DNA from: Buchananella felis
GTDB taxonomy: Bacteria > Actinomycetota > Actinomycetes > Actinomycetales > Actinomycetaceae
Strand: one strand, 5' to 3'
Assembly (NCBI RefSeq): GCF_041380015.1
Contig: NZ_CP159978.1
DNA: 64,000 nucleotides
Below are positions 1 to 8,316 of this stretch, one piece after another; position 1 is the stretch's first letter, and the number at the start of each line of letters is the position of its first letter. Below the pieces are notes generated by a model that saw nothing but the letters and a program-made list of their open reading frames with translations, did not search any database and had not been told where the DNA came from. The position numbers and the translations under genes are program-made.

Positions 1-336
1 GCCGACCCGCGCCGCGCGATCGCTGCCCTGGGTCTGCCCAAGCTGACCTATCCCCTGTTCGGGCTGCTGGTGGGCCACCGCGCCCAGGAGCCGCAGTTCA
101 AACCGCGCCTGCCGCTGGAGGTGATGAGCGGGGTGGACTCCTACCCGTTCGTGGACTCCTACGCCGAGGCGCTGGCGGAGTACGACGCCGTGATCCAGGA
201 GTACTACGAGCTGCGCGAGGGCGGCGGGCGCCTGGACTCCTTCACCAACCAGATCCGGGTCAAGCCGGGGCGCGGCCCTGCCGAGGCCTCCCCGATGCTG
301 GAGATCCTGCACGAGCAGGGCCTGGCGCTGCTCTAG
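1..336 (+). CDS. NfrA-like FMN-dependent NADPH oxidoreductase/nitroreductase, C-terminal part
   Basis: The reading frame is open from base 1, so the gene begins outside the window; the last 111 codons are present and end in TAG at 334-336. The visible protein has the segment LGLPKLTYPLFGLLVGHR followed by EPQFKPRLPLEV, the conserved active-site edge of NfrA/Frp-type nitroreductases (gly-x-pro, then KPRLPLE). It then has an acidic, tyrosine-rich helix (EYDAVIQEYYELR) that usually closes this family. Members are cytoplasmic FMN homodimers that use NAD(P)H to reduce flavins, nitro compounds or quinones. Substrate cannot be told from the fragment. It converges on lysS. The family call is fairly sure because the motif order fits; NfrA as opposed to another FMN reductase subgroup is less sure. 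Confidence 0.75.
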   Translation, partial: ADPRRAIAALGLPKLTYPLFGLLVGHRAQEPQFKPRLPLEVMSGVDSYPFVDSYAEALAEYDAVIQEYYELREGGGRLDSFTNQIRVKPGRGPAEASPMLEILHEQGLALL

Positions 337-366
337 GACCCGGGCGGGCGGCTCGGGCGTTTGCGA

Positions 367-489
367 GGCTCGACGGTTGTGCCTTCAACTCGACGTTGCC
401 CGCCGAATCTCGACGTTCGCACCCCGGCAAACGTCGAGATTCAGACCAGTTCGTCGAGACTCAAAGGCAAACGTCGAGATTCACTGCCC
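367..489. repeat. 20-bp-phased inverted array, class 1 (copy at the lysS end)
   Basis: Between the reductase and lysS are three forward units with core CTCGACG(G)TT at 367, 387 and 407 and three reverse units with core AACGTCGAG, or the variant TTCGTCGAG, at 430, 450 and 470. Units repeat every 20 bp. The step from last forward to first reverse unit is 23 bp. The same arrangement with the same 23-bp switch occurs three times at 58014-58574. No protein is apparent. Apart from this array and the lysS terminator, I see nothing in the 349 bp between the two genes. Confidence 0.85.
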
Positions 490-633
490 GGGCCCAGCCC
501 GCTGCGCAGCCTAGTCACCGGGACCACCAAGCCGCCGGGCCGCCATGACCCGGGGCCTCTCCCCCGGGGCCTCTCCCCCGGGGGTCACCGGGGTGCCGTG
601 TCACCGGACCGCTACGAACCGTGGCCCGAAAGC

Positions 634-674
634 CAAGCGGGGTGGGGACGCTACCAGCGTCCCCACCCCGCTTG
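634..674 (-). terminator. Terminator hairpin of lysS
   Basis: A perfect GC-rich stem is formed by 634-652 and 656-674 with a 3-nt loop (ACC), 12 bp past the lysS stop. A run of T is almost absent on either strand, so it may work in both directions for the two converging genes. Confidence 0.75.
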
Positions 675-685
675 ACGTTGCTCGT

Positions 686-2275
686 CTAGAGCGACTTCAC
701 CAAGGGGAAGGTGATGGTCTCGCGGATGCCCAGGCCGGTCAGCGCCATCAGCAGGCGGTCCAGGCCCATACCCATGCCGCCTGCCGGCGGCATGCCGTAC
801 TCCATCGCCATCAGGAAGTCCTCGTCCAGCACCATGGCCTCCGGGTCGCCGTTGGCCGCCGCCAGGGCCTGCGCCTCGAAGCGCTGACGCTGAATGACCG
901 GGTCCACCAGCTCGGAGTAGGCCGTGGCCAGCTCGAAGCCGCGCACGTACAGGTCCCACTTCTCCACCACGCCCGGCTTGGAGCGGTGTCCACGGGTGAG
1001 CGGGCTGGAGTCCTCCGGGTAGTCGCGCACGAACGTGGGCTCCCACAGCTTGTCGCCCACGGCGGCCTCGAAGATGACCTCGGCCACCTTGCCCGGGCCC
1101 CAGTGGTCGGCCACGTCCTCGCCCAGCTCCTCTGCGATACGCACCAGCTCCTCCAGCGGGGTCGCCGCAGTGAACTCGCGGCCCAGCGCCTCGGCCGTCG
1201 CCTCGAACATGGAGATCTCGCGCCAGGTACCGGACAGGTCGTAGCTGGAGCCGTCGGCCAGGGTGACCACCTCAGTGCCGAACGCGTCACGGGCCGCCTT
1301 CTGCACGAACTCGCGGGTGCGGCGCGCCATCGTGTCGTAGGAGCCGTAGGCCTCGTAGGCCTCCAGCATCGTGAACTCCGGGGAGTGGGAGGAGTCCGCG
1401 CCCTCGTTGCGGAAGTTGCGGTTGATCTCGAAAACCTTGTCCACGCCGCCCACCACGGCGCGCTTGAGGAACAGCTCCGGGGCGATGCGCAGGAACAGCT
1501 CCGTGTCGTAAGCGTTCATGTGCGTGGAGAACGGGCGGGCAGCCGCGCCACCGTGCAGCGTCTGCAGCATCGGCGTCTCGATCTCGATGAAGCCCGCCTC
1601 GTCGAAGTACTCGCGCAGGGACTTGACCACCTTGGCGCGCATGCGCACCATGTCGCGCGCCGCCGGGCGCACGATCATGTCCAGGTAGCGGCGGCGCACC
1701 CGCATGTCCTCGGACAGCGACATCTCGGTGCCGTCCTCGGCGGTGTAGCTCTTGGGCAGCGGGCGCAGCGTCTTGGCCGCGATCTGCCACGCCGGCACCG
1801 GGTCACCCTCGGCGATCCCCGGGGTGAACAGGCCGGCCGGGGCAACGCCCGGACGGGCCATGATGGACAGCTCGCCACGGCGGGAGCTGATCACGCGGCC
1901 GTGCACAAACAGGTGGTCGCCCAGGTCCACGTCCGTCTTGTACTCCGCCAGGGACTCCGCGCCCACCTCGGCGGCAGAGAGCATCACCTGGATGCGCTCG
2001 CCCGCGCCGTCCATCAGGGTGGCGAAGCACAGCTTGCCCGTGTTGCGAGAGAGCACCACGCGCCCGGCGATACCCACCAGGTCCTCGGTCTCCTCACCGG
2101 TCTCCAGGTGGGCGTACTGCTGGCGCACCTGCGCGATCGTGGTGGTGATCGGCAGGACTACCGGGTAGGCCTCCTGGCCGGACTCCAGGAGCCGGGCACG
2201 CTTGTCAGCGCGCACCCGCACCTGCTCGGGAACGTCACTCTCGGGGGTAGCCGCGGGGGCCTGGTTCTCAGTCAC
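686..2275 (-). CDS. lysS: Lysyl-tRNA synthetase, class II
   Basis: This 529-aa cytoplasmic enzyme attaches lysine to tRNA-Lys using ATP. An N-terminal OB-fold anticodon-binding domain (about residues 60-170, with IAGRVVLSRNTGKLCFATL) is followed by the class II catalytic core. Motif 2 is visible as NRNFRNEGADSSHSPEFTMLE and motif 3 as GMGMGLDRLLMALTG near the C-terminus. The length fits the bacterial family (about 490-510 aa plus a short, proline-rich N-terminal tail). It lies 11 bp downstream of panD and is probably co-transcribed with panC and panD. In Mycobacterium tuberculosis coaX and another gene lie between panD and lysS; neither is present here. The product call is certain. Confidence 0.97.
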   Translation of the reverse strand: MTENQAPAATPESDVPEQVRVRADKRARLLESGQEAYPVVLPITTTIAQVRQQYAHLETGEETEDLVGIAGRVVLSRNTGKLCFATLMDGAGERIQVMLSAAEVGAESLAEYKTDVDLGDHLFVHGRVISSRRGELSIMARPGVAPAGLFTPGIAEGDPVPAWQIAAKTLRPLPKSYTAEDGTEMSLSEDMRVRRRYLDMIVRPAARDMVRMRAKVVKSLREYFDEAGFIEIETPMLQTLHGGAAARPFSTHMNAYDTELFLRIAPELFLKRAVVGGVDKVFEINRNFRNEGADSSHSPEFTMLEAYEAYGSYDTMARRTREFVQKAARDAFGTEVVTLADGSSYDLSGTWREISMFEATAEALGREFTAATPLEELVRIAEELGEDVADHWGPGKVAEVIFEAAVGDKLWEPTFVRDYPEDSSPLTRGHRSKPGVVEKWDLYVRGFELATAYSELVDPVIQRQRFEAQALAAANGDPEAMVLDEDFLMAMEYGMPPAGGMGMGLDRLLMALTGLGIRETITFPLVKSL

Positions 2276-2286
2276 AGGGCGAAATC

Positions 2287-2745
2287 CTAGTCTCGGAAGG
2301 GCAGGGAGGCGCTGATCAGCTCAGCTCCCGTGTCGGGGGTGGTAGCGCCGGCGGGGGCGGCACCCGGGTGGGCCCCGGCCTCCACCAGGCGGTTGTCCGC
2401 GTCCACAAAGGCCACGTGCGGCTGGTAGGTACGCGCGTCGGCGTCGCGCATCACACCGTAAGAGATGATGATGACCACGTCACCCGGCCCCACCAGGTGA
2501 GCGGCCGCGCCGTTGATACCGATGACACCGCTGCCGGCCTCGCCCCGGATCACGTACGTGGTCAGGCGGTTGCCGTTGGTGCAGTTGACCACGTCAACCT
2601 GCTGACCCGGCAGGAAGTCCGCCGCGTCGCACAGGTCCGCGTCGATCGTGATCGAACCTACGTAGTTCAGGTCTGCCTGCGTCACCGTGGCCCGATGGAT
2701 CTTGCCGATCATCATCGTGCGCTGCAGGGAAGCCGGGGAAGTCAT
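2287..2745 (-). CDS. panD: Aspartate 1-decarboxylase precursor
   Basis: This pyruvoyl-dependent enzyme converts L-aspartate to beta-alanine, which PanC joins to pantoate. The 152-aa product is synthesised as a proenzyme that self-cleaves between Gly30 and Ser31 of YVGSITID, leaving a pyruvoyl group on the new alpha chain. KIHRATVTQADLNYVGS, GSGVIGINGAAAHL and ARTYQP match mycobacterial PanD closely. The ATG at 2745 overlaps the panC stop by 4 bp (ATGA), so translation is coupled. Met11 or Met12 are possible alternative starts, because the family normally places the cleavage site at residue 24/25. The C-terminus carries about 25 alanine/proline-rich residues beyond the core. Confidence 0.96.
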   Translation of the reverse strand: MTSPASLQRTMMIGKIHRATVTQADLNYVGSITIDADLCDAADFLPGQQVDVVNCTNGNRLTTYVIRGEAGSGVIGINGAAAHLVGPGDVVIIISYGVMRDADARTYQPHVAFVDADNRLVEAGAHPGAAPAGATTPDTGAELISASLPFRD

Positions 2746-3593
2746 CGGGCCAGTACCTCGATCTCTGCGTTATCGATCAGACGGGTGGTGCCCACCCGGG
2801 CGGCCAGCACCAGCAGGGCGGCTCCCGCCCCATCTGCCGGGAAGGGCTCAAAAGTCTTGGGGTCCACCAGCTCCGCGTACTCCAGCTCCACACCGGGGGC
2901 CACCTGCAGGAACGAACGGGCCGCTGCGGCAACGTCGTCCGCCTGCTCACCACGCGCGGCGGCCTGCTGCGCCAAGCGCAAGGAAGCGGACAGCGCCAAC
3001 GCCTGCTGGCGCTCCACCTCGCTCAGGTAGGCATTGCGCGAGCTCATCGCCAGCCCGTCCTCCTCGCGGCGAATCGGCACCGGCAAAATCTCCACGGGCA
3101 GGTCCAGGTCCTCCACCAGCTGCCCGATCACGGCCAGCTGCTGGGCGTCCTTGCGACCAAACGCCGCCACATCCGGACGGGTCAAGCCCAGCAGCTTGAT
3201 CACCACCGTGCACACGCCCGCAAAGTGGCCAGGCCTGCGCGCCCCCTCCAGCGGGGCGCCCGCGCTCCCGGGCTGGATCGTGGTGGTGGGCTCCCCGTGC
3301 GGGTACATCTCCGCCACGCTGGGCGCAAACACCACGGCGGCCCCGGCGCCCGTCAGCTTGGCGAAGTCGCCCTCCAGGTCGCGCGGGTAGGCGTCCAGGT
3401 CCTCGCTGGGCCCGAACTGCAGCGGGTTGACGAACACGGTGGCCACCAGGTGGTCGCACACCTTCGCGGCGGCGCGCACCAGGTCCAGGTGGCCCTCGTG
3501 GATCGCGCCCATGGTCATGACGACGCCCCGGCGCCCCTCCAGGCGGGAGAGAGCGTCGGCCAGTTCAGCGCGCGTGCGAGCAAGGATTTTCAC
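2742..3593 (-). CDS. panC: Pantothenate synthetase (pantoate-beta-alanine ligase)
   Basis: This 283-aa cytosolic enzyme condenses D-pantoate with beta-alanine using ATP to make pantothenate, the coenzyme A precursor. Visible family motifs are the HIGH-like TMGAIHEGHLDLV near residue 27, FVNPLQFGPSEDLDAYPR, GHFAGVCTVVIKLL, FGRKDAQQL and the KMSKS-equivalent loop MSSRNAYLS. The length is normal for the family. It is the first gene of the panC-panD-lysS group; a repeat-filled 386-bp spacer separates it from the upstream DUF2520 gene, with which it is neighbourly in many actinobacteria. panB is not in the window. Identification is certain. Confidence 0.97.
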   Translation of the reverse strand: MKILARTRAELADALSRLEGRRGVVMTMGAIHEGHLDLVRAAAKVCDHLVATVFVNPLQFGPSEDLDAYPRDLEGDFAKLTGAGAAVVFAPSVAEMYPHGEPTTTIQPGSAGAPLEGARRPGHFAGVCTVVIKLLGLTRPDVAAFGRKDAQQLAVIGQLVEDLDLPVEILPVPIRREEDGLAMSSRNAYLSEVERQQALALSASLRLAQQAAARGEQADDVAAAARSFLQVAPGVELEYAELVDPKTFEPFPADGAGAALLVLAARVGTTRLIDNAEIEVLAR

Positions 3594-3713
3594 GCCTTCC
3601 AGCGTAGGCGCCTGGCCCGGCCGGGCTCCACCCCGGGCGACCCGTGCCGGGAAACGTCACACTGCTGCGTCACCACGGATGTGCTGCTGCGTCACCGCAG
3701 GGGCGCGTCGGCG

Positions 3714-3783
3714 CCCCGGGTCCCCACCCGAGACCGGGCGCGGCGGCACCCCGGGTCCCCACCCGAGACCGGGCGCGGCGGCA
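3714..3783. repeat. 35-bp tandem direct repeat (two copies)
   Basis: Two adjacent 35-bp copies start at 3714 and 3749 with CCCCGGGTCCCCACCCGAG and end in GGGCGCGGCGGCA. A degenerate third start follows at 3784. A shorter repeat of TGCTGCGTCACC lies just before (about 3663-3697). Confidence 0.85.
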
Positions 3784-3822
3784 CCCCGAGCCCACACCCC
3801 GGCCCGCCCGCCCACTAAACCG

Positions 3823-3910
3823 CTCGACCTAGACCTTGTGCACTCGACCTAGACCTTGCGTGGCGTTCTCAGGTCTAGGTCGGCTGCATAAGGTCTAGGC
3901 CGTACGAATT
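3823..3910. repeat. 20-bp-phased inverted array, class 2
   Basis: Two forward units CTCGACCTAGACCTTG at 3823 and 3843, and two reverse units AGGTCTAGG(T/C)CG at 3871 and 3891, are each phased at 20 bp. The core sequence is unrelated to the class 1 array at 367, but the plan is the same: forward units, a short centre, then reverse units. A transcript could fold into a segmented hairpin. Confidence 0.85.
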
Positions 3911-3921
3911 TGAAACAAACG

Positions 3922-3962
3922 CCCGGGCCAAACCCGGGCCAAACCCGGGCCAAACCCGGGCC
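3922..3962. repeat. 11-bp tandem repeat CCCGGGCCAAA
   Basis: CCCGGGCCAAA is repeated at 3922, 3933 and 3944, with a final CCCGGGCC at 3955, just past the stop of the DUF2520 gene. It could act as a weak transcription stop; no T-run is present. Confidence 0.85.
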
Positions 3963-3979
3963 ACCCCACCGGGCACCCC

Positions 3980-4894
3980 TCAACCGGCCAGCGCCTGCCC
4001 TAACTGGCGCACCTGCTCGGGGTTGAGCCGCCCCAGCGCCTCGCAGCGCTCCACCGTCGCGGTGGCCAGGTGCCGGTAGGTGCGCGCAGCGGCAGCGAGT
4101 TCTGCAGAAAGGGCCGGCTCGTCGTCCACCCGCGCCCCCACGGCCGCGGCCTCAATGGCCTCCAGGTGTCCACGCACGGTTCCCGAATCTCCTCGTGAAA
4201 CTGGCCCGGTCAGGGCCGAGTCGCTCTCCCGCAGGGCTCGGTCTAGAGCCGTTTCCAGCAGCGGGCGCAGCGCCCCAGCGTCCCTCACCCCGGCGGCCTG
4301 CGCCAGCCGCACCGCCTGGTTCACCAGCGTCACCAGGTGGTTGGCGCCGTGCGCCAGGGCCGCGTGGTAGAGCAGCCGCGCCTCCTCGGCGACCACGAAG
4401 GGTTCGCCGCCCAGCTCCACCGCGAGCGCCTGCCCGATCGGCAGGATCCCGGGGGCGGCGGTCACCGCTATGGGGCAGCCGGTCAGGCGCGGCAGGTCCA
4501 GGGAGGTGCCGGAGAACGTCATGGCCGGGTGCAGCGCCACCCCGATCGCCCCGGCGGCGGTGGCGGGGGCCAGGACCTCCACCCCGAATCGCCCGGCGGG
4601 GTGCACCACGATCTGTCCCGGTTTGAAGCAGCCCAGCTGGGCCAGGCCGGACACCAGGCCGGGCAGGGCGTCGTCGGGCACGGCGAGCAGCACCAGTTCG
4701 CTGCGTGCCACCACCTCTTCCACTTCCAGCACGGGCACGCCGGGCAGCATCACGTCGGCGCGCTCCCGGCTGGCCTCGGAGGAGGCGGATACCGCTACGA
4801 CGTCGTGCCCGGTGGCGCGCCACGCACTGCCCAGCACGGCGCCCACGCGACCGGCCCCGACGATGCCGATGCCGAGCCGGCCGGTGGCGATCAC
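3980..4894 (-). CDS. Rossmann-like DUF2520 domain protein (predicted NAD(P)-binding)
   Basis: This 304-aa protein begins with a dinucleotide-binding Rossmann motif (IGIVGAGRVGAVLGSAW, residues about 9-25), followed by a ProC-like region (LVLLAVPDDALPGLV) and the DUF2520 helical domain (HPAMTFSG, then an all-helix region with HGANHLVTLVNQA). The architecture resembles F420- or NADP-dependent reductases and ketopantoate reductase. Homologues sit directly before panC in M. tuberculosis (Rv3603c), so a link to pantothenate/CoA metabolism is plausible but unproven. The start is GTG at 4894: the GTGA overlaps the upstream gene's stop by 4 bp, and the Rossmann motif begins right after it. The frame stays open much further upstream, but that stretch is shared with the PH-domain gene and is not coding in this frame. 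Confidence 0.85.
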   Translation of the reverse strand: MIATGRLGIGIVGAGRVGAVLGSAWRATGHDVVAVSASSEASRERADVMLPGVPVLEVEEVVARSELVLLAVPDDALPGLVSGLAQLGCFKPGQIVVHPAGRFGVEVLAPATAAGAIGVALHPAMTFSGTSLDLPRLTGCPIAVTAAPGILPIGQALAVELGGEPFVVAEEARLLYHAALAHGANHLVTLVNQAVRLAQAAGVRDAGALRPLLETALDRALRESDSALTGPVSRGDSGTVRGHLEAIEAAAVGARVDDEPALSAELAAAARTYRHLATATVERCEALGRLNPEQVRQLGQALAG

Positions 4895-6930
4895 TGCGCG
4901 GCCCCCTGACCGGGCTCTTGGTGGCCGACGTTCCACCCGCCCCCGCCAAACTGCGCGGACCCCTGACCGGGCCCTGCCGGGGCGACCGGTGCCCCGGGCA
5001 CGCCCACCGGGGCGACCGACGCCCCGGCCACGCCAACAGATGCAGACGCAGCCCCGCCCCCGCCAACCGGCACCGGCGCAGGCACGCCACCCGGCGCGGG
5101 CGCGGCGGGGACCTCCACGCCTACGCGGGTCATCCACTGCTCGGGGGCCTCGCGGTGGCGGTCCTCCCGGGACAGGCGCACCAGGTTTTCCTGCAGGTAG
5201 GCGGCGTAGCCGGCCTCGACGTGCTGGACGCGCACGGGGGCGGTGTTTGCCACCGCGAGGGTCAGGCAGGCCACCCCGGCGGCACGATCGAGTGGGCCGG
5301 CCTTTGCCGTGACGCCCTGCAGGCGCACATGAGGCACCACCTGCAGGGAGCGCCTGATGCGGCCGCTGCGGTAGAGGGTGGTGCGCTCTGATAGGCGCAC
5401 GCCCAGGCGGCGGAACTCGATGGGGTTGAACCAGCGGGCGCCACGTGGGCTGACCACGAATCCTGCGGCCTCGCCCTGCCCGGTCAGGCCGGCTGCCAGC
5501 ACCTCTGCCGGGCTCTCGCCGGGCAGCAGCCCCAGCTCCGGCACGGCCAGCCAGAGCGCGTAGAGCGCTTCCTCTCGCGAGCCGACGGGCAGCAGCGTGA
5601 TGTCGTTCTCCAGCTTCTGGTTGTTGCCGTCTTGGCGGCTTTGGCCGGCCACCTGCACGGTAACGCGCCACCAGTCCTTGCCTCGCCACAACAGCGGCTG
5701 GGTGAGGGTGACGGCCTGGATGCGCCCGGGCGGGATGGTCTGCGCCACGGTCTGGGTCAGGCCCCGGTGGATGCGCACGCCGTCGGCGGACAGCGCGGCC
5801 CGGAAGTTGTATTCGCCGGCGAAGCGCTGCCACAGGAAGCCCGCGAAGGCGATCACCATGGGCAGCAGGTAGGCGGGGCCGGCCAGCAGCACCTCGATGT
5901 GCCCGAGCGCGGTCAGTACCAGGGTGGCGGTCACGACCCCCAGCAGGGCGAGCGCCGCGACCCAGACGGCGAGGTTGCGCATGAGCGCGCCGATGAGGTT
6001 GCTGGGCGGGACGCGGTAGATGAGCCGCTCGGGCGCCACCGGGGAGCGCCGTGCCTCCATGGACATGTCCACGCGCTGGCCGCCCTGGAAACCGCTCAGA
6101 GCCGCTGGGGCAGTCTGCTGCCCGTGCGGAGCCGGCGCCACCGGGTGCGCGCCCGTCTGCGCGGCTGGCGGAGCCACCGCGATTGCCGGCCCTGCCGCCG
6201 GCATTGCCATGGCCGACGCTGCCGTCCCGGCCGCCCCCACCTGTCCAGGCTGAGCGGCTGGGACGAACTGGGTGGGCGCTCCCGGCGCGACGGGCTGGGC
6301 CAGGCCAACGCCCTGGCCCACCTTGACGCCGGCGGCGCGGGCCAGCACCTCCGCGCGCAGCTCGTTGAGCTCGCGCTCGGGGAGGAAGCCGATCTTGACG
6401 CTGGAGTCGGCGCCACCGGCCGCCTCCACGGTGAGCTCGCCGAGCCCCAGGATGCGGCCCAGCAGCGGCCGGGTGATGTCTACCGTCTGGATGCGCGTCA
6501 GGCGCAGCACGCGCTGCTGCTTCATCAGCACGCCGGTGTTCAGATGGACGCCGTCGGAGGAGACCGTGTAGCGGATAGCCCGCCATTGCAGGAAGAAGCC
6601 CAAGGCCACCAGCCCCAGTAGCAGTCCGGCCCCGCCCAGCGCGTGGAGGGTGTAGTCCTCCACGACTCCGGCCAGGGTGCCGAAGAAGCCGGTGCTGCGG
6701 AAGTCAGACATGAGCTCCACAAAGACAGCGAAGAGAACTGCGGCCAGCGCCACCACTGCCTGCCAGGAGCGCACGATGGGGGTGACACCGTGCACGCGGC
6801 GCCAGATGACCTGTTCCGGGCCGCGCTCCAGCATCACCGTGCCCACCTCGCCCTTGACCTCGCCGGCAAAGGACAGGGGCGCGGCGGTGGGGGGTGCGGG
6901 CGGAACGTCGGGCATCATGGGCGCGCTCAC
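4891..6930 (-). CDS. Large PH-domain membrane protein (YdbT-like)
   Basis: This 679-aa membrane protein has bacterial PH (bPH2/DUF304) domains. The N-terminal part contains hydrophobic segments (VVALAAVLFAVFVELM, GGAGLLLGLVALGFFLQW) and then a PH-like stretch (RVLRLTRIQTVDITRPLLGRI). A linker rich in Ala, Pro and Gln (residues about 240-310) follows, then a second membrane pair (LAVWVAALALLGVVTATL) with another PH repeat (IPPGRIQAVTLTQPLLWR) and a third (RSLQVVPHVRLQGVTAK). The tail is Gly/Pro-rich and ends in NVGHQEPGQGAAQ, encoded by a copy of the dispersed GGCCGACGTT element. The start is GTG at 6930, giving a 4-bp GTGA overlap with the upstream small PH gene; ATG at 6918 is an alternative. 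Role unknown; YdbS/YdbT pairs have been linked to membrane stress tolerance. Confidence 0.82.
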   Translation of the reverse strand: MSAPMMPDVPPAPPTAAPLSFAGEVKGEVGTVMLERGPEQVIWRRVHGVTPIVRSWQAVVALAAVLFAVFVELMSDFRSTGFFGTLAGVVEDYTLHALGGAGLLLGLVALGFFLQWRAIRYTVSSDGVHLNTGVLMKQQRVLRLTRIQTVDITRPLLGRILGLGELTVEAAGGADSSVKIGFLPERELNELRAEVLARAAGVKVGQGVGLAQPVAPGAPTQFVPAAQPGQVGAAGTAASAMAMPAAGPAIAVAPPAAQTGAHPVAPAPHGQQTAPAALSGFQGGQRVDMSMEARRSPVAPERLIYRVPPSNLIGALMRNLAVWVAALALLGVVTATLVLTALGHIEVLLAGPAYLLPMVIAFAGFLWQRFAGEYNFRAALSADGVRIHRGLTQTVAQTIPPGRIQAVTLTQPLLWRGKDWWRVTVQVAGQSRQDGNNQKLENDITLLPVGSREEALYALWLAVPELGLLPGESPAEVLAAGLTGQGEAAGFVVSPRGARWFNPIEFRRLGVRLSERTTLYRSGRIRRSLQVVPHVRLQGVTAKAGPLDRAAGVACLTLAVANTAPVRVQHVEAGYAAYLQENLVRLSREDRHREAPEQWMTRVGVEVPAAPAPGGVPAPVPVGGGGAASASVGVAGASVAPVGVPGAPVAPAGPGQGSAQFGGGGWNVGHQEPGQGAAQ

Positions 6931-7415
6931 AGGCCCGCCAACTTCGCCTCGCCGAGCGCGGTCAAGCGGGCGCGCAACCGGTTGGCCTCCTCCAAGGGCA
7001 GACCGTTGATGACCACGTCGCCCTCCATGGCGGCGGTGTGCATCTTCAGCTCCGCGATCCCGAAGGCGCGGGCGATGGGGCCGGCGGAGACGTCCACGTA
7101 CTGCATGCGACCGTAGGGCACCACGGTCAGTTGCTTGAACATGACGCCCTTGCGCCACAGCAGCTCCTCGGCGCTTTCCGCGTATCCCATCGCCTTGACC
7201 TGGCGGGAGACCAGCAGGCTCACCCACAGCGCGATCACAGCGAAGAAGCCCGTGCCGATGTAGAACCAGGGGCTGACCAGCACGGCGGGGATGGCGAAGG
7301 CGATCGCCCCGATTCCGCAGGTGATCCAGGTGCCTGCCAGGCGCACCGGTGCGAGCTTGGGCGATACCGGCTGGAAGACCACGCCTGGCGGGTTGAACGG
7401 GTCGGCGGTGGGCAT
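6927..7415 (-). CDS. Small PH-domain membrane protein (YdbS-like)
   Basis: This 162-aa protein has two adjacent transmembrane helices (WITCGIGAIAFAIPAVLV and IGTGFFAVIALWVSLLV, about residues 30-70). A single bPH2 domain follows, recognised by the ELLWRKGVMFKQLTVVPYGRMQYVDVSAGP pattern and the INGLPLEEANRL end. It is the first gene of a three-gene operon whose junctions both overlap by GTGA (6927-6930 and 4891-4894), so the two PH proteins and the DUF2520 protein are made together. It diverges from the response-regulator gene at 7587 across 171 bp. Substrate and partners are unknown. Confidence 0.85.
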   Translation of the reverse strand: MPTADPFNPPGVVFQPVSPKLAPVRLAGTWITCGIGAIAFAIPAVLVSPWFYIGTGFFAVIALWVSLLVSRQVKAMGYAESAEELLWRKGVMFKQLTVVPYGRMQYVDVSAGPIARAFGIAELKMHTAAMEGDVVINGLPLEEANRLRARLTALGEAKLAGL

Positions 7416-7586
7416 TGATAACTCCTCGGTTCAGGACGGGCTTTGAGAATTATCGCTGCCCGGGTCAACTCCAAGCTCGCCCCGAGGGAGGACTGGGGAA
7501 AAATCGAGGCTCCTCCGGGCGACTCTCCATCCACAGCCCACTCAACTTCCAGCCAACCTCCAGACAAAAGGGGGAATAATTGATTT

Positions 7587-8312
<726 letters not shown>

Positions 8313-8316
8313 CCGC

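Larger units (their letters stand above)
3594..3979. other. Repeat-rich intergenic region upstream of panC
   Basis: These 386 bp contain no convincing gene. They hold, from left to right, a 35-bp direct repeat, a 20-bp-phased inverted array and a short 11-bp tandem repeat, each listed separately. The panC promoter should lie near 3594-3680. No -35/-10 pair stands out. Confidence 0.7.

Noticed and set aside
545..2290. Long open frame (581 codons) on the plus strand opposite lysS
   Set aside because: It is the antisense of a certain gene, His/Arg/Gly-rich as expected from GC-rich complement, with no domain or ribosome-binding site.
3980..6586. One continuous 868-codon minus-strand frame
   Set aside because: Only its last 304 codons (DUF2520) have family motifs; the upstream part is a shifted reading of the PH-domain gene.
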